A program made the translations under genes and the position numbers. The notes under the pieces are model-generated. The model ran no database searches and had not been told where the DNA came from. It saw only the letters and a list, made by a program, of their open reading frames with translations. DNA of 64,000 nt from Oxalobacter sp. (GTDB lineage Bacteria; Pseudomonadota; Gammaproteobacteria; Burkholderiales; Burkholderiaceae_D), in assembly GCA_018384065.1 (NCBI GenBank), contig JAHAYL010000034.1, positions 1 through 64,000 on the forward strand, in the 5' to 3' direction. Shown here one piece after another: positions 40,242 through 52,226 of this stretch; position 1 is the stretch's first letter, and every line of letters begins with the position of its first letter.

Positions 40242-41993
40242 ATGATGAAACGTCTGACAGATTTCTGTAAGGATTTTCTCAAGAGTGTCCATCATGGCGG
40301 CGACCATGAGACTGCAGGCAGTCCTGTTTCATTCTCTTCCATCCGTCCCCGTGCCGCCTTGTCGCCGATGCGTTCAAAGATTGTGCTGGGACTGCTGTTC
40401 GCAGGATTCATTGCATTGGGGATCCGGGCGCTGTGGCTTCAGGTGCTTTCCACGGATTTCCTGCAGAAGCAGGGTGAGAACCGCTATGCCAGAAGGCTGG
40501 AAATGCCTGCCATCCGTGGGCGCATCCTTGACCGGAACGGCAAGGTGCTGGCATCCAGCATGCAGGTGAAGGCCATCTGGGCGATTCCTGAAGATGCCGC
40601 CAATGCGCCGAAAGAAAAACTCCACCAGCTGGCGGGACTGCTGGAAATGCCTGAAGACACGCTGATTGCCAAGTTGAATTCAGAAAAGAGTTTCGTCTAC
40701 CTGAAACGTCAGGTTGACCTTGAGACGGCGGACAAGATCAAGGCACTGGAGATTCCGGGCATCCAGCAGAAAAAAGAATACAAGCGCTATTACCCTGAAG
40801 GTGAGGTCATGGCGCATGTCGTTGGGTTCACCAACATCGAGGATAAGGGACAGGAAGGGATCGAGCTGGCTTCCCAAGATCTGCTGGCAGGCGAAAACGG
40901 CAGTCGCCGGGTCGTCAAGGACCGTCTGGGGAACATCGTCGATGACCTGCAGGAAACGAAGGATCCTGTGGATGGTCAGGACCTGGTGCTGTCCATCGAC
41001 AGCCAGCTGCAGTACATCGCCTACAAATGCCTGAAAGAAGCGATTGCTGAACACCAGGCAAAAGCAGGCAGTGTCGTTGTGCTGGATACCCGTACCGGTG
41101 AAGTGCTGGCGATGGTCAATATGCCGGATTTCAATCCCAATAACCGGAAGGGGCTGACCGGCGCACAGCTGCGCAACCGGGTCATGACCGATGCGTTTGA
41201 GCCCGGTTCCATCATGAAACCGTTTGCGGTGGCGATGGGGCTGGACCGTGGCAAGGTTACGCCGAACACGATGATCAGCACGAATGGCGGCAAGATGACC
41301 ATCGGTACCGCCACAATCGGTGATTCCCATGCACATGGCACTCTGTCCGTCAATCAGATCATCGAGAAATCTTCCAATATCGGTACTGCCAAGATTGCGT
41401 TGATGTTCCCGCCGCAGGAAATGTGGGAAATGCTTTCCTCGGTCGGTTTCGGCCAGCAGCCCCAGTTCGGTTTCCCGGGTGCGACACCGGGCCGTCTCCG
41501 TCCTTACAAGTCCTGGGTGCCGGTTGAACAGGCAACGATGAGCTACGGTCACGGTGTCTCCGTCTCCCTGTTCCAGATTGCCCGGGCTTATATGATTTTC
41601 GCCCGCAATGGCGACATGATTCCCCTGACTTTCATGAAACGGGATGAAGCACCTGAAGGACAGCAGATCATCTCGCCGAAGACCGCAGAGCAGATGCGCC
41701 ATATGCTGGAACTGGTGGTTGGTCCTGGCGGTACGGCAAAACTGGCGCATGTCCCTGGCTACCGGGTCGGTGGCAAGACAGGGACCGCCTACAAGATTGA
41801 GCATGGCCGTTACGTCAAGAAATACGTCGGCTCGTTTGTCGGATTGGCACCTATCTCCGATCCGAAGGTCGTCATCGCCGTCATGATCGATGAACCGATT
41901 GCCGGTCATTTCGGTGGCACAGTCGCTGCGCCGGTCTTTTCGAAACTGGCTGCGGAAATCATGCGTGCCATGAACATTCCACCAGATGCATAG
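40242..41993 (+). CDS. ftsI: Peptidoglycan D,D-transpeptidase FtsI (PBP3)
   Basis: RGRILDRNGKVLASS; DAFEPGSIMKPF (SxxK); KSSN; GGKTGTAYKI (KTG). Confidence 0.97.
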   Translation: MMKRLTDFCKDFLKSVHHGGDHETAGSPVSFSSIRPRAALSPMRSKIVLGLLFAGFIALGIRALWLQVLSTDFLQKQGENRYARRLEMPAIRGRILDRNGKVLASSMQVKAIWAIPEDAANAPKEKLHQLAGLLEMPEDTLIAKLNSEKSFVYLKRQVDLETADKIKALEIPGIQQKKEYKRYYPEGEVMAHVVGFTNIEDKGQEGIELASQDLLAGENGSRRVVKDRLGNIVDDLQETKDPVDGQDLVLSIDSQLQYIAYKCLKEAIAEHQAKAGSVVVLDTRTGEVLAMVNMPDFNPNNRKGLTGAQLRNRVMTDAFEPGSIMKPFAVAMGLDRGKVTPNTMISTNGGKMTIGTATIGDSHAHGTLSVNQIIEKSSNIGTAKIALMFPPQEMWEMLSSVGFGQQPQFGFPGATPGRLRPYKSWVPVEQATMSYGHGVSVSLFQIARAYMIFARNGDMIPLTFMKRDEAPEGQQIISPKTAEQMRHMLELVVGPGGTAKLAHVPGYRVGGKTGTAYKIEHGRYVKKYVGSFVGLAPISDPKVVIAVMIDEPIAGHFGGTVAAPVFSKLAAEIMRAMNIPPDA

Positions 41994-42005
41994 GAAGGCA
42001 GGGAT

Positions 42006-44870
42006 ATGAACGGGATTGTCCAGACAACGGTGAAATGGCTAAGGGAAAACTGCCCTGATGGGGAGATTTTCTCTGATTCCCGCGCCATTGTCCCTGAAGC
42101 CCATAACGGGGTCTTCTTTGCCTATGAAGGCGATTCCGCTGATGGACGGAACTATATCGCCGCCGCCATCCGCAATGGTGCAGTTGCGGTGGTCTATGAA
42201 TCAGCAGGGTTTGCCTGGAATCCTGAATGGCAGGTGCCTCATATCGGGGTAGAGGGGCTGAAGGAAAATGCCGGTCCCATCGCCTCAGCGTTCTATGGCG
42301 GACCGGCGGATGCCATGCTGGTGATTGCAGTGACCGGCACCAATGGCAAAACCTCCTGCACCCAGTGGATCGGGCAGGCGCTCTCCCGCCTTGGCAGGAA
42401 AACAGCGGTCATCGGTACGCTGGGGATTACAGTTTTCGAGAACGGCGTGGGTGGAGAACCGGAAGTGACGGGTTACACCACGCCGGACCAAGTGCAGCTG
42501 CAGCGCCATCTGGCACACCTGCGGGCAGATGGTGTGACCTGTGTGGCGATGGAAGCTTCATCCATCGGCATTGACCAGGGACGTCTGAACGGCCTGCCGA
42601 TTGATATCGTGATGTTCACCAATTTCACCCGTGACCATCTGGATTACCACCATGACATGGCATCTTACCGTGCAGCGAAACGCCGACTGTTTGACTGGCA
42701 GGGACTGAAACATGCAGTGCTGAACCTGGATGATGCAATGGGTCGGGAACTGGCAGATGAGCTGAAAGGCAAGCTCTCCCTGACAGGCTATACGCTTGAA
42801 AACATAGATGCCGGTATGCCAACCCTGGTGGCAACGGATATCCGGAACCGCGATGATGGTGTTGATTTCACCATCCATTTCAATGGCCAGTCAGCATCAG
42901 TCAGTCCAAAACTGGTTGGCCGTTTCAACATCAGCAATGTGCTGGGTGTACTGGGTGTCCTGCTGGCATCCGGTGTTGATTGGCGGGAAGCCATTGCATC
43001 GGTGGATGGTCTGTTGCCGCCACCGGGACGGATGCAGCGGATGGGGGGCAAGGATGCCCCATTGGTAGTGATTGATTTCGCCCATACCCCGGATGCGATG
43101 CAGAAAGGGTTGGAAACCCTGCGGCAGGTCGCTGATGCCCGCCAAGGGAAACTCTGGTGCGTCTTTGGCTGTGGTGGTGACCGTGATCCTGGCAAACGTC
43201 CCCAGATGGGCGCCGTAGCGGAACAGGCAGACAGGGTTGTCGTGACCAGTGACAATCCCCGCAGTGAAGAACCCGTGGAAATCATCCGGCAGATAACCGC
43301 AGGTATGAAACATGAGCCTGCCATTGTCCCAGACAGGGCGGAAGCCATCCAGCAGGTTGTCGCTGATGCATCTCCCAACGATGTAGTGTTCCTGGCAGGC
43401 AAAGGACATGAGACCTACCAGGAAATCAAAGGGAAGAAATATCCGTTCCTGGATGCAGACCAAGTGCAGAAAGCGTTGGACAGACGCAATCAGGGCGCAA
43501 ACGGAACCGGTATCAAGGCTTCCCTGTCAGAAATCCAGTCATGGGTTGAAGGGGGAAGGGTGACAGCCGATGCCAGCTTTGATGGTGTCAGTACCGATAC
43601 CCGGAAACTGATGCCGGGCAGCCTGTTTGTCGCACTGAAAGGTGAGAACTTTGACGCACACACCTTCCTGCCTGAACTGGTCGGCAAAGGTGTTGCCGCT
43701 GTGGTGGCAGAACGGCTGCCGGACAATTACCCGTTGCCGGCATTGGTGGTGCCGGATACCCGTCTGGCGCTCAGCCAGATTGCAGCAGGGTGGCGTCACC
43801 GGTTTGACATCCCGGTCATCGGGGTGACAGGCAGCAACGGCAAGACAACCACCAAGGAAATGACCGCCTCAATCCTCCGGGCGGCATTCGGTGAAGGTTT
43901 CCTGGCGACAGCCGGCAACCTCAACAACGATATCGGCGTGCCGTTGACCCTGTTCCGTCTGGATGACTGCCATCATGCGGCTGTCATTGAGATGGGGGTC
44001 AACCATCCAGGGGAAATGACCGGATTGACCATGACTGCCTGTCCGACAGTGGCATTGGTCAACAACGCCCAGCGGGAACATCAGGAATTCTTTGATGGCA
44101 TCGAGGCATCAGCCCGCGAGAACGGGACTGCCATCAGCCTGTTGCCTGAAAACGGTGTCGCGGTCTTCCCTGCAGATGAAGGCTACGCCGGCCTGTGGCG
44201 TGGACTCGCAGGCAACCGCCGCGTAGTGACATTCGGTTTCAGTGAAGATGCGGATGTCTCGGCGGATTACAGGGTGCAGGATGGCCTGACTGAAATGAAC
44301 CTGACTGTTGACGGAGAGACCGTGACCGTCAGGCTGGCAGCCCAGGGACGCCACAACGTCCGGAATGCCATGGCGGCAGCCGCCAGTGCCTATGCCGCCG
44401 GTATGGGACTTGATGAGATTGTCCGTGGGCTGGAAGCATTCCGTCCGGTCAAGGGACGTTTGGAAAAGAAGCAGGCGTTCAATGGCGCACTGCTGATCGA
44501 CGACACATACAACGCCAATCCAGATTCCGTCCGTGCGGCGGTGGATGTCCTGGTTGACCTTGGGCAGCACAGCATCCTTGTGCTGGGCGATATGGGGGAA
44601 GTCGGCAAGGAAGGCAACCGTTTCCATGAAGAAGTCGGTGCCTATGCAAAAGAACAGGGTATCAGCCGCCTGCTGGGATTCGGTGAAATGACAGCAGCGG
44701 CGGTCAAGGCATTCGGACAGGGAGCACAGCACTTTGAAAGCCTGGATGAACTGAACCGTGTGCTGAGGGATGAAGTGACGCCAGACACCGTGGTGCTGGT
44801 GAAAGGTTCCCGTTTCATGAAGATGGAAAGGGTGGTGGAACCGCTGATGGTCAAGAAGGAAGGTTGTTGA
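42006..44870 (+). CDS. murE/murF: Bifunctional MurE-MurF ligase fusion
   Basis: One 954-aa ORF with two Mur ligase modules: [24 protein letters not shown] in the MurE half; [16 protein letters not shown] and [10 protein letters not shown] in the MurF half. Junction near 43490-43530. Confidence 0.96.
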   Translation: MNGIVQTTVKWLRENCPDGEIFSDSRAIVPEAHNGVFFAYEGDSADGRNYIAAAIRNGAVAVVYESAGFAWNPEWQVPHIGVEGLKENAGPIASAFYGGPADAMLVIAVTGTNGKTSCTQWIGQALSRLGRKTAVIGTLGITVFENGVGGEPEVTGYTTPDQVQLQRHLAHLRADGVTCVAMEASSIGIDQGRLNGLPIDIVMFTNFTRDHLDYHHDMASYRAAKRRLFDWQGLKHAVLNLDDAMGRELADELKGKLSLTGYTLENIDAGMPTLVATDIRNRDDGVDFTIHFNGQSASVSPKLVGRFNISNVLGVLGVLLASGVDWREAIASVDGLLPPPGRMQRMGGKDAPLVVIDFAHTPDAMQKGLETLRQVADARQGKLWCVFGCGGDRDPGKRPQMGAVAEQADRVVVTSDNPRSEEPVEIIRQITAGMKHEPAIVPDRAEAIQQVVADASPNDVVFLAGKGHETYQEIKGKKYPFLDADQVQKALDRRNQGANGTGIKASLSEIQSWVEGGRVTADASFDGVSTDTRKLMPGSLFVALKGENFDAHTFLPELVGKGVAAVVAERLPDNYPLPALVVPDTRLALSQIAAGWRHRFDIPVIGVTGSNGKTTTKEMTASILRAAFGEGFLATAGNLNNDIGVPLTLFRLDDCHHAAVIEMGVNHPGEMTGLTMTACPTVALVNNAQREHQEFFDGIEASARENGTAISLLPENGVAVFPADEGYAGLWRGLAGNRRVVTFGFSEDADVSADYRVQDGLTEMNLTVDGETVTVRLAAQGRHNVRNAMAAAASAYAAGMGLDEIVRGLEAFRPVKGRLEKKQAFNGALLIDDTYNANPDSVRAAVDVLVDLGQHSILVLGDMGEVGKEGNRFHEEVGAYAKEQGISRLLGFGEMTAAAVKAFGQGAQHFESLDELNRVLRDEVTPDTVVLVKGSRFMKMERVVEPLMVKKEGC

Positions 44871-44871
44871 A

Positions 44872-46038
44872 ATGCTGCTGTGGCTGGCAAACATTATCAG
44901 TGGGATCAATGAACAGTGCATCATCGGCAGTGTGCCTGTCCGGGGTGTCATGGCGACATTGACGGCACTGGTCATCGGACTGGTGGCAGGTCCTTCCGTG
45001 ATCCGGATGCTGACCCGCCTGAAAGTCGGGCAGGCCGTCCGTACCGATGGTCCCCAGACCCATCTGGTCAAGTCTGGCACACCGACCATGGGCGGCATCC
45101 TGATCATGATTGCCATCGCTGTCGGCACGCTCCTCTGGTGCGACTGGTCCAACCGTTTCATCTGGGTCATCCTGCTGGTGACCTTGGGTTACGGTGCCAT
45201 CGGCTGGGTCGATGACTACCGCAAAGTGGTCTACAAGGACCCCAACGGCATGCGGTCCCGTGAAAAATATTTCTGGCAGTCCCTGATCGGCATCTTCTCT
45301 GCCATCTACCTGGCGTTCTGCCTGATGGGGCATTCCAATGCAGAAGTCTGGTCGCTGTTCAAGACATGGATTTCGACAGGCTTCAGTTCCAACCTGCCGG
45401 AACAGATGGATATTGTCCTGCCCTGCCTCACGACATTCGGTTATCCGCTGGGCATCTGGGGATTCATGATCCTGACCTATTTTGTGATTGTCGGAACCAG
45501 CAACGCCGTCAACCTGACAGATGGCCTGGATGGCTTGACGATTGTTCCGACCATCCTGGTCGGTGGGGCGTTGGGCGTTTTCGCATACGTTTCCGGCAAT
45601 CCGGATGCCTCCGCCATTTTTGTGGTGCCACATATCGCAGGCACCGATGAACTGGTGATTTTCTGCGGTGCCATGGCAGGCGCCGGACTCGCGTTCCTCT
45701 GGTTCAACGCCCATCCAGCCCAGATGTTCATGGGGGATGTCGGCGCATTGGCATTGGGCGGCGCATTGGGCACCCTGGCTGTCATCGTCCGTCAGGAAAT
45801 CCTGCTGGCAATCATGGGCGGTGTGTTTGTGGCGGAAACCGTCTCGGTCATGCTGCAGGTTTCATGGTTCAAATATACGAAGAGGAAATACGGTGAAGGC
45901 CGCCGTATTTTCCGGATGGCTCCCCTTCACCATCATTTTGAACAGAAGGGATGGAAAGAAACGAAAGTGGTGATCCGTTTCTGGATCATCACCATCATCC
46001 TGGTCTTGATTGGTTTGGCGACATTGAAGATGAAATGA
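44872..46038 (+). CDS. mraY: Phospho-N-acetylmuramoyl-pentapeptide-transferase
   Basis: [74 protein letters not shown]. Confidence 0.97.
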   Translation: MLLWLANIISGINEQCIIGSVPVRGVMATLTALVIGLVAGPSVIRMLTRLKVGQAVRTDGPQTHLVKSGTPTMGGILIMIAIAVGTLLWCDWSNRFIWVILLVTLGYGAIGWVDDYRKVVYKDPNGMRSREKYFWQSLIGIFSAIYLAFCLMGHSNAEVWSLFKTWISTGFSSNLPEQMDIVLPCLTTFGYPLGIWGFMILTYFVIVGTSNAVNLTDGLDGLTIVPTILVGGALGVFAYVSGNPDASAIFVVPHIAGTDELVIFCGAMAGAGLAFLWFNAHPAQMFMGDVGALALGGALGTLAVIVRQEILLAIMGGVFVAETVSVMLQVSWFKYTKRKYGEGRRIFRMAPLHHHFEQKGWKETKVVIRFWIITIILVLIGLATLKMK

Positions 46039-46039
46039 T

Positions 46040-47482
46040 ATGAGACTGACTGGTAAAAAAGTACTTGTCCTGGGATTGGGAGAATCCGGTCTCGCCATGG
46101 CACGCTGGAGCGCATGGTGCGGGGCACAGGTGACAGTCGCCGATACCCGGGCGCAGCCAGACAGGCTGCCGCAGTTCCAGGAAAAGGTTCCGGATGGGAA
46201 GTTCATCGGTGGGGAGTTTGATGCCCTGGACCTCACTGGAATGGATGTGATTGCTGTCAGTCCGGGGCTGAGACCAGCTGTCGAGCTGAAAACCATCCTC
46301 GCATGGTCTGCTGAGAAAGGCGTGCCGGTCTGGAGCGAGATTGAGATGTTCGCCCAGGCATTGGCAGGGCTGGCTGAAGACAAAGGCTATCGTCCTGCCA
46401 TCCTGGCGGTCACCGGCACCAACGGCAAGACCACGACAACCAGCCTGACAGGGCATATGTGCCGTACCGCCGGCAAGACCGTCCGTCTTGCGGGCAATAT
46501 CAGCCCAGCAGCCTTGGATGTCCTGCTGGATGTCATCGAAAAAGATGAGATGCCGGATGTCTGGGTGCTTGAGCTGTCCAGTTTCCAGCTGTTCACCACG
46601 GAATCCCTGCAGCCAGATGCGGCGACTGTCCTGAATGTAACCCAGGACCATCTGGACTGGCATGGTGGCATGCAGGCTTATGCCGATGCCAAGGCAAGGA
46701 TTTTCGGTAAAAAGACTGTCCGGGTCCTCAACCGTGAAGATGACTGGGTCATGGCGATGCAGTCACCGGGTGATGCTGTTGTGACCTTTGGAACCGATGA
46801 GACCGTCAAGGAAGGTCATTTCGGCCTGCACAGTGTCAATGGGACCGAATGGCTGTCAATCGGCACCGGTGATGGCATCCGTGACCTGATGCCAGCCAAT
46901 GCCCTGAGGATCCAGGGACGTCATAACGCCAGCAATGCACTGGCAGCACTGGCGCTGTGCCGGGCAATCGACCTGCCGTTTGAACCCCTGCTCCAGTCCC
47001 TGCGCGAATACCGCGGAGAACCACACCGTGTTGAGCTGATCGCCACGGTCAGGGGGGTCCAGTACATAGACGACAGCAAAGGCACCAATGTCGGTGCGAC
47101 CCTGGCTGCGGTCCAGGGGCTAGGCAAGGGGGCGTCTGGCAGGAAGAACATCATCCTGATTGCCGGCGGTCTCGGCAAGGGACAGGATTTTTCACCGTTG
47201 TGTGAGGCAGTTGCCGCCAATGTCAGTGCGGTTCTGCTGATTGGTAAGGATGCAGGCATCATCCATGATGCCCTGAAGGTCACCGGGGTCAAGCAGGTTT
47301 ACTGCGGCAGTCTTGAAGAGGCTGTTGACCGTGGTGCAGCGCTGGCAGGGGAAAACGACATCGTCCTGCTATCTCCCGCTTGCGCCAGTATGGATATGTT
47401 CCGGAATTATGCGCACCGTTCCCAGGTTTTTGTGGCAGAGGTGCGGAAAATCGCAGATAAAGTTGGAGAGGTCCAGTTATGA
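46040..47482 (+). CDS. murD: UDP-N-acetylmuramoyl-L-alanine--D-glutamate ligase
   Basis: [57 protein letters not shown]. Confidence 0.96.
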   Translation: MRLTGKKVLVLGLGESGLAMARWSAWCGAQVTVADTRAQPDRLPQFQEKVPDGKFIGGEFDALDLTGMDVIAVSPGLRPAVELKTILAWSAEKGVPVWSEIEMFAQALAGLAEDKGYRPAILAVTGTNGKTTTTSLTGHMCRTAGKTVRLAGNISPAALDVLLDVIEKDEMPDVWVLELSSFQLFTTESLQPDAATVLNVTQDHLDWHGGMQAYADAKARIFGKKTVRVLNREDDWVMAMQSPGDAVVTFGTDETVKEGHFGLHSVNGTEWLSIGTGDGIRDLMPANALRIQGRHNASNALAALALCRAIDLPFEPLLQSLREYRGEPHRVELIATVRGVQYIDDSKGTNVGATLAAVQGLGKGASGRKNIILIAGGLGKGQDFSPLCEAVAANVSAVLLIGKDAGIIHDALKVTGVKQVYCGSLEEAVDRGAALAGENDIVLLSPACASMDMFRNYAHRSQVFVAEVRKIADKVGEVQL

Positions 47483-48741
47483 GGAGCTTGATTCACAATC
47501 TGATGAACGCGAACCTGGCGGCGTTCAAGCCGCAGGCTTTGAAGCAGTCTTTCCACGATTGGCTTTATGCACCGGTTGCAGAACCTTCACCGGCACGCGA
47601 GGCACAGGCCATGCGTTGGGACAAACCCCTGCTGTTTGTCTCATTGGCACTGATGCTGCTGGGCGTCATCATGGTGTATTCCGCATCCATCGCATTGCCG
47701 GACTCCCCGAAGTACGCCAGTTACTGGGGCGAACATTTCTTCGGCCGCCAGCTGTTTTTTGTCGTGGCAGGCCTGATTGCCGGATGGATTGCTTTCCGGG
47801 TCCATATCGACAAATGGCAGAAATGGTCATGGTGGTTCTTTGTCTTTGCGATGGTCCTGCTGGTCCTGGTGCTTGTGCCGGGTGTCGGCAAAGGGGTCAA
47901 TGGCGCACACCGCTGGATTTCCCTGAAAGTGTTCAACATCCAGCCTTCTGAAATCATGAAATTGGCGATGGTGCTGTTCGTGGCGAATTTCACCGTGAGG
48001 AACCAGCAGTACATGCACCGCCTGACCAAAGGCTTTTTCCCGGTCGCGTTCTTCCTGGGCATTGTCGGCATCCTGCTGATGATGGAACCGGATATGGGGG
48101 CATTGGGTGTCGTTGTCTGCATCGCGATGGGCATCCTGTTCCTGGGCGGTTTCAACCGGGTCTGGTTTGCCGGGATGGCAGGGGTATTGGTCTCGCTGTT
48201 CACCATGATGATAGTCTTCTCCCCTTGGCGCCGGGCGCGTTTCTTCGCCTATCTGGATCCTTGGGATGAAGTCAATGCACTGGGCAAAGGCTATCAGCTG
48301 TCCCATTCCCTGATTGCATTCGGACGGGGCGGTTTCACAGGTGTCGGCCTGGGTGGCAGCGTTGAGAAACTGCATTACCTGCCGGAAGCCCATACCGACT
48401 TCATCATGGCGGTTGTCGGTGAAGAACTGGGACTGGTCGGCGTGCTGGTTGTCATCTGTATGTTCTACTGGATTGTCAAACGTGCTTTCAAGATCGGCAG
48501 GCAGTGCATTGCAATGGACCGGATGTATTCCGGACTGGTCGCACAGGGCATCGGCATCTGGATCGGTGTCCAGACATTCATCAACATGGGCGTGAACCTG
48601 GGGCTGCTGCCAACCAAAGGGCTGACCCTGCCACTGATGAGCTACGGGGGTTCAGGCATCGTGCTGAATTGCGTGGCATTGGCGATCCTGCTCCGGATTG
48701 ATTATGAGAACCGCAAGATCCTGCGTGGAGGCAAGTGCTGA
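47479..48741 (+). CDS. ftsW: Lipid II polymerase/flippase-family protein FtsW (SEDS)
   Basis: ALMLLGVIMVYSAS; KGVNGAHRWISL; LPEAHTDFIMAVVGEELGLVG; GLLPTKGLTLPLMSYGGSG. Confidence 0.97.
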   Translation: MRSLIHNLMNANLAAFKPQALKQSFHDWLYAPVAEPSPAREAQAMRWDKPLLFVSLALMLLGVIMVYSASIALPDSPKYASYWGEHFFGRQLFFVVAGLIAGWIAFRVHIDKWQKWSWWFFVFAMVLLVLVLVPGVGKGVNGAHRWISLKVFNIQPSEIMKLAMVLFVANFTVRNQQYMHRLTKGFFPVAFFLGIVGILLMMEPDMGALGVVVCIAMGILFLGGFNRVWFAGMAGVLVSLFTMMIVFSPWRRARFFAYLDPWDEVNALGKGYQLSHSLIAFGRGGFTGVGLGGSVEKLHYLPEAHTDFIMAVVGEELGLVGVLVVICMFYWIVKRAFKIGRQCIAMDRMYSGLVAQGIGIWIGVQTFINMGVNLGLLPTKGLTLPLMSYGGSGIVLNCVALAILLRIDYENRKILRGGKC

Positions 48742-49824
48742 ATGGCAGCCAAGAAACTGATCATCATGGCAGCAGGCACGGGTGGGCACATCTTCCCGGG
48801 GCTGGCAATCGCCGCGACCATGCAGAAAGAAGGCTGGGAAGTTTCCTGGCTGGGGACTGACCATGGCATGGAAGGCAGGATTGTGCCAGGGCATGGCATA
48901 GCGCTGGATACCATCAACTTCGCCGGTCTGCGGGGCAAAGGCATCGGCCATATGATCAGTGGCGGTTTCAAACTGATTGGCGGGTTCCTTTCCTGCCTTG
49001 GCATCATGGGGCGGCGTAAACCGGACCTGGTGGTCGGGATGGGAGGCTATGTCACCGTGCCAGGCGGCATGGCGGCAAAGATGAAAGGGATTCCCGTCGT
49101 TGTGGTCAATGCCGATGCAGCGCTGCTGCTGTCCAACAAGGCGCTGGCCTCCTCGGCGAAATATGTGCTTTTCGGTTTTCCGGGCAATTACGGGGACCTT
49201 GCCGGCAAGGCCATCTGTACCGGGAATCCTGTCCGGGATGTCATCAAGGCGGTCCCAGTCCCTGCCCAGCGCTATCCGCAGCGGACCGGCAGGCTGAAAA
49301 TCCTGCTGGTCGGTGGCAGCCTTGGCGCACAGGCACTCAATGAAAACATGCCGGCGGCCTTGGCACTGCTGCCGCCGGAAAAACGGCCTGAAGTCATCCA
49401 TCAGACGGGCCGGCAGCATATCGCAGTGACAAAAGGGTTGTATGAAAAAGCTGGCGTTGAGGCGGAAGTGGTCGATTTCATCGACAACATGCATGAACGC
49501 TATGCCGAGGCAGACTTGGTCATCTGCCGTGCGGGGGCCATCACGGTTTCTGAGCTGACTGTAGCGGGGGTCGCCAGCATCCTGGTGCCTTTCATCGCCT
49601 CCAGCACATCGCACCAGCGTGACAACGCCGTGTTCATGGATAGGGAAGGGGCTGCGGTCCATCTGCCCCAGAAAGAAATGACACCGGAAAAGCTGGCAGG
49701 GCTGATTGCCGGCATGACCCGTCAGAAGTGCTTTGAAATGGCGGAGAAAGCCTATGCACTGGGCAGGCGGGATGCCAATGAAAAAATCGCTGAAATTCTG
49801 AAAAAGGTTGCAGGCGGGAATTGA
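48742..49824 (+). CDS. murG: MurG N-acetylglucosaminyltransferase
   Basis: IMAAGTGGHIFPGLAIA; GMGGYVTVPGGMAA; VVNADAALLLSNKALA; LICRAGAITVSELT. Confidence 0.97.
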   Translation: MAAKKLIIMAAGTGGHIFPGLAIAATMQKEGWEVSWLGTDHGMEGRIVPGHGIALDTINFAGLRGKGIGHMISGGFKLIGGFLSCLGIMGRRKPDLVVGMGGYVTVPGGMAAKMKGIPVVVVNADAALLLSNKALASSAKYVLFGFPGNYGDLAGKAICTGNPVRDVIKAVPVPAQRYPQRTGRLKILLVGGSLGAQALNENMPAALALLPPEKRPEVIHQTGRQHIAVTKGLYEKAGVEAEVVDFIDNMHERYAEADLVICRAGAITVSELTVAGVASILVPFIASSTSHQRDNAVFMDREGAAVHLPQKEMTPEKLAGLIAGMTRQKCFEMAEKAYALGRRDANEKIAEILKKVAGGN

Positions 49825-49827
49825 GAT

Positions 49828-51234
49828 ATGAAGCATAAGGTTAGGAAAATCCATTTTATCGGGATCGGTGGCAGCGGGATGAGCGGTATCGCAGAAGTGC
49901 TGCTGAACCTCGGCTATGAAATCACAGGGTCCGACCTGTCCAGCAATGCCACCACACGCCACCTGGCGGCATTGGGCGCCACCGTGATGCGTGGGCACAA
50001 GGCGGAGAACATCGAGGGGGCGGATGCGATTGTCGTATCCACCGCCATCAAGGAAGACAATCCAGAAGTGCTGGCGGGCAGGAAGAAGAACATCCCGATT
50101 GTGCCCCGTGCCGTCATGCTGGCAGAGCTGATGCGCCTGAAGAAGGGGATTGCCATTGCAGGCACCCATGGCAAGACAACCACCACCAGCCTGGTGGCAA
50201 GTGTCCTGGCAGAAGGCGGCATGGACCCAACCTTCGTCATCGGTGGGCGGTTGAACAGCGCCGGTGCCAATGCAGGACTGGGGACCGGTGAATACATCGT
50301 GGCGGAAGCCGATGAGTCTGATGCGTCTTTCCTGAACCTGACCCCTGTCATTGAAGTCATCACCAATATCGATGCAGACCATATGGACACCTATGGCCAT
50401 GACTTTGCCCGGCTGAAACAGGCATTCATCTCCTTTACGCAGAACCTGCCGTTCTATGGCAGGGCAATGCTCTGCATCGATGACCGGAATGTCCGTGAGA
50501 TCCTGCCATTGGTCTCCAAGCCGGTGACCACCTATGGTTTCCATGAAGATGCGGATGTCCGTGCGGTCGATGCGCGGGCAGAAGGCACCATGATGGTCTT
50601 CACCGCATTGCAGCGGGGGCATGACCCCCTGCCGGTCCGGCTGAACCAGCCAGGGATGCACAATGTCCAGAATGCCTGTGCGGTGATTGCAATTGCCCGT
50701 GAACTGGGCGTTGAGGATGCCGCCATCCAACGGGCGATGGAGAACTTCACCGGCGTCAACCGCCGGTTCACCCGCCTTGGCAGGATCAAGCTGCCGAAGG
50801 GCGATGGCACCACCGCTGAAATCGACCTGATCGATGATTACGGTCATCACCCGGCGGAAATGACGGCGACCATCGCTGCGGCAAGGGGCGCTTATCCAGG
50901 CAGGCGGCTTGTCCTGGCATTCCAGCCGCACCGTTACACCCGGACCCGGGATCTGTTTGAAGATTTTGTCCGGGTGCTTTCCCGGGCAGACATCCTGCTG
51001 CTTGGCGAAGTCTATGCCGCAGGGGAACAGCCGATTGTTGCGGCAGACGGCAGGACACTGGCACGGACAATCCGGCTGGCAGGCAAGGTCAACCCGGTGT
51101 TTGTGGAAGACATCAGCGAAATGCCCAGGGTGTTGCTGAACATCGTCAAGGATGACGATGTGGTCATGACAATGGGTGCGGGGTCGATCACTTCAGTGGC
51201 AGGCATCCTGAAAGAAAAAGCACTGGAAAACTGA
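49828..51234 (+). CDS. murC: UDP-N-acetylmuramate--L-alanine ligase
   Basis: [61 protein letters not shown]. Confidence 0.97.
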   Translation: MKHKVRKIHFIGIGGSGMSGIAEVLLNLGYEITGSDLSSNATTRHLAALGATVMRGHKAENIEGADAIVVSTAIKEDNPEVLAGRKKNIPIVPRAVMLAELMRLKKGIAIAGTHGKTTTTSLVASVLAEGGMDPTFVIGGRLNSAGANAGLGTGEYIVAEADESDASFLNLTPVIEVITNIDADHMDTYGHDFARLKQAFISFTQNLPFYGRAMLCIDDRNVREILPLVSKPVTTYGFHEDADVRAVDARAEGTMMVFTALQRGHDPLPVRLNQPGMHNVQNACAVIAIARELGVEDAAIQRAMENFTGVNRRFTRLGRIKLPKGDGTTAEIDLIDDYGHHPAEMTATIAAARGAYPGRRLVLAFQPHRYTRTRDLFEDFVRVLSRADILLLGEVYAAGEQPIVAADGRTLARTIRLAGKVNPVFVEDISEMPRVLLNIVKDDDVVMTMGAGSITSVAGILKEKALEN

Positions 51235-51249
51235 TCCAGGCAGGACAGA

Positions 51250-52218
51250 TTGAGAGAAAAGGCAATGGAAAAGAAAGATTTTGGGAAAGTCGGTGTCCTG
51301 TATGGGGGCAAGGCAGCGGAACGCAAAGTGTCACTGGTTTCCGGGGCAGCGGTCTGCGAAGCGTTGAAGAGCAAAGGCGTTGATGCCCATCTGTTCGATA
51401 CAGGCACCCAGGACGTCACAAGCCTGCAGCAGGCGGGGTTTGACAGGGTCTTCATCGCCCTTCATGGCCGGTATGGTGAAGATGGCTGTGTCCAGGGACT
51501 GCTTGAGCAGATGCAGGTGCCTTATACCGGTTCCGGTGTCATGGCATCCGCAATCGCCATGGACAAGATCATGACCAAGCGGGTCTGGATTGCAGAAGGG
51601 TTGCCAACCCCACGTTATATGGAGCTGAAGGCAGATTCCGACCCGATTGATGTCGTGGAATACCTGGGGTTGCCGTTGATTGTCAAACCAGCCCATGAAG
51701 GTTCCACCATCGGGCTGACCAAAGTGACCTCTCCGGACCAGCTGGCGGCAGCCTATCAGAAAGCGGCAGAGATGGACAGCGCCGTCCTGGCAGAAGAATT
51801 CATTGCCGGCAAGGAGCTGACCTGTGCCGTGATTGACCGGAACGGGGAACCGGAAGCATTGCCGCTGATCCGCATCATTGCACCGGATGCGAATTATGAC
51901 TATCACAACAAATATTTCAGCACCGAAACACAGTACCTGTGCCCTTGCGGCCTGGATATCGGCATTGAGGAAGCCATCCAGGAGTATGTCCTGAGGGCCT
52001 ACAAGGCATTGGGATGCCGAGGCTGGGGACGTGTCGATGTCATGCTGCGGGAAAGCGATTCGAAACCTTTCCTGCTGGAACTGAACGCCTCACCGGGCAT
52101 GACAGGGCATTCACTCGTGCCGATTGCGGCGCGGCAGGTCGGTCTGGGTTATGAAGACCTCTGTGTGACCCTGCTGGAAGGTGCGACCTTGGATTACGTC
52201 CATCATAAGAAGGACTGA
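51250..52218 (+). CDS. ddl: D-alanine--D-alanine ligase
   Basis: [73 protein letters not shown]. Start may be ATG 51265. Confidence 0.96.
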   Translation: MREKAMEKKDFGKVGVLYGGKAAERKVSLVSGAAVCEALKSKGVDAHLFDTGTQDVTSLQQAGFDRVFIALHGRYGEDGCVQGLLEQMQVPYTGSGVMASAIAMDKIMTKRVWIAEGLPTPRYMELKADSDPIDVVEYLGLPLIVKPAHEGSTIGLTKVTSPDQLAAAYQKAAEMDSAVLAEEFIAGKELTCAVIDRNGEPEALPLIRIIAPDANYDYHNKYFSTETQYLCPCGLDIGIEEAIQEYVLRAYKALGCRGWGRVDVMLRESDSKPFLLELNASPGMTGHSLVPIAARQVGLGYEDLCVTLLEGATLDYVHHKKD

Positions 52219-52226
52219 AAACGGCT

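Noticed and set aside
40680-41909. 409-aa minus-strand ORF over ftsI
   Set aside because: Antisense to a clearly assigned PBP3 gene; no recognisable domain and no separate promoter.
48652-50931. 759-aa minus-strand ORF, the longest antisense ORF in the track
   Set aside because: Lies fully antisense to the certain genes ftsW/murG/murC; His/Gln/Arg-rich translation with no motif. Typical by-product of codon bias on the opposite strand.
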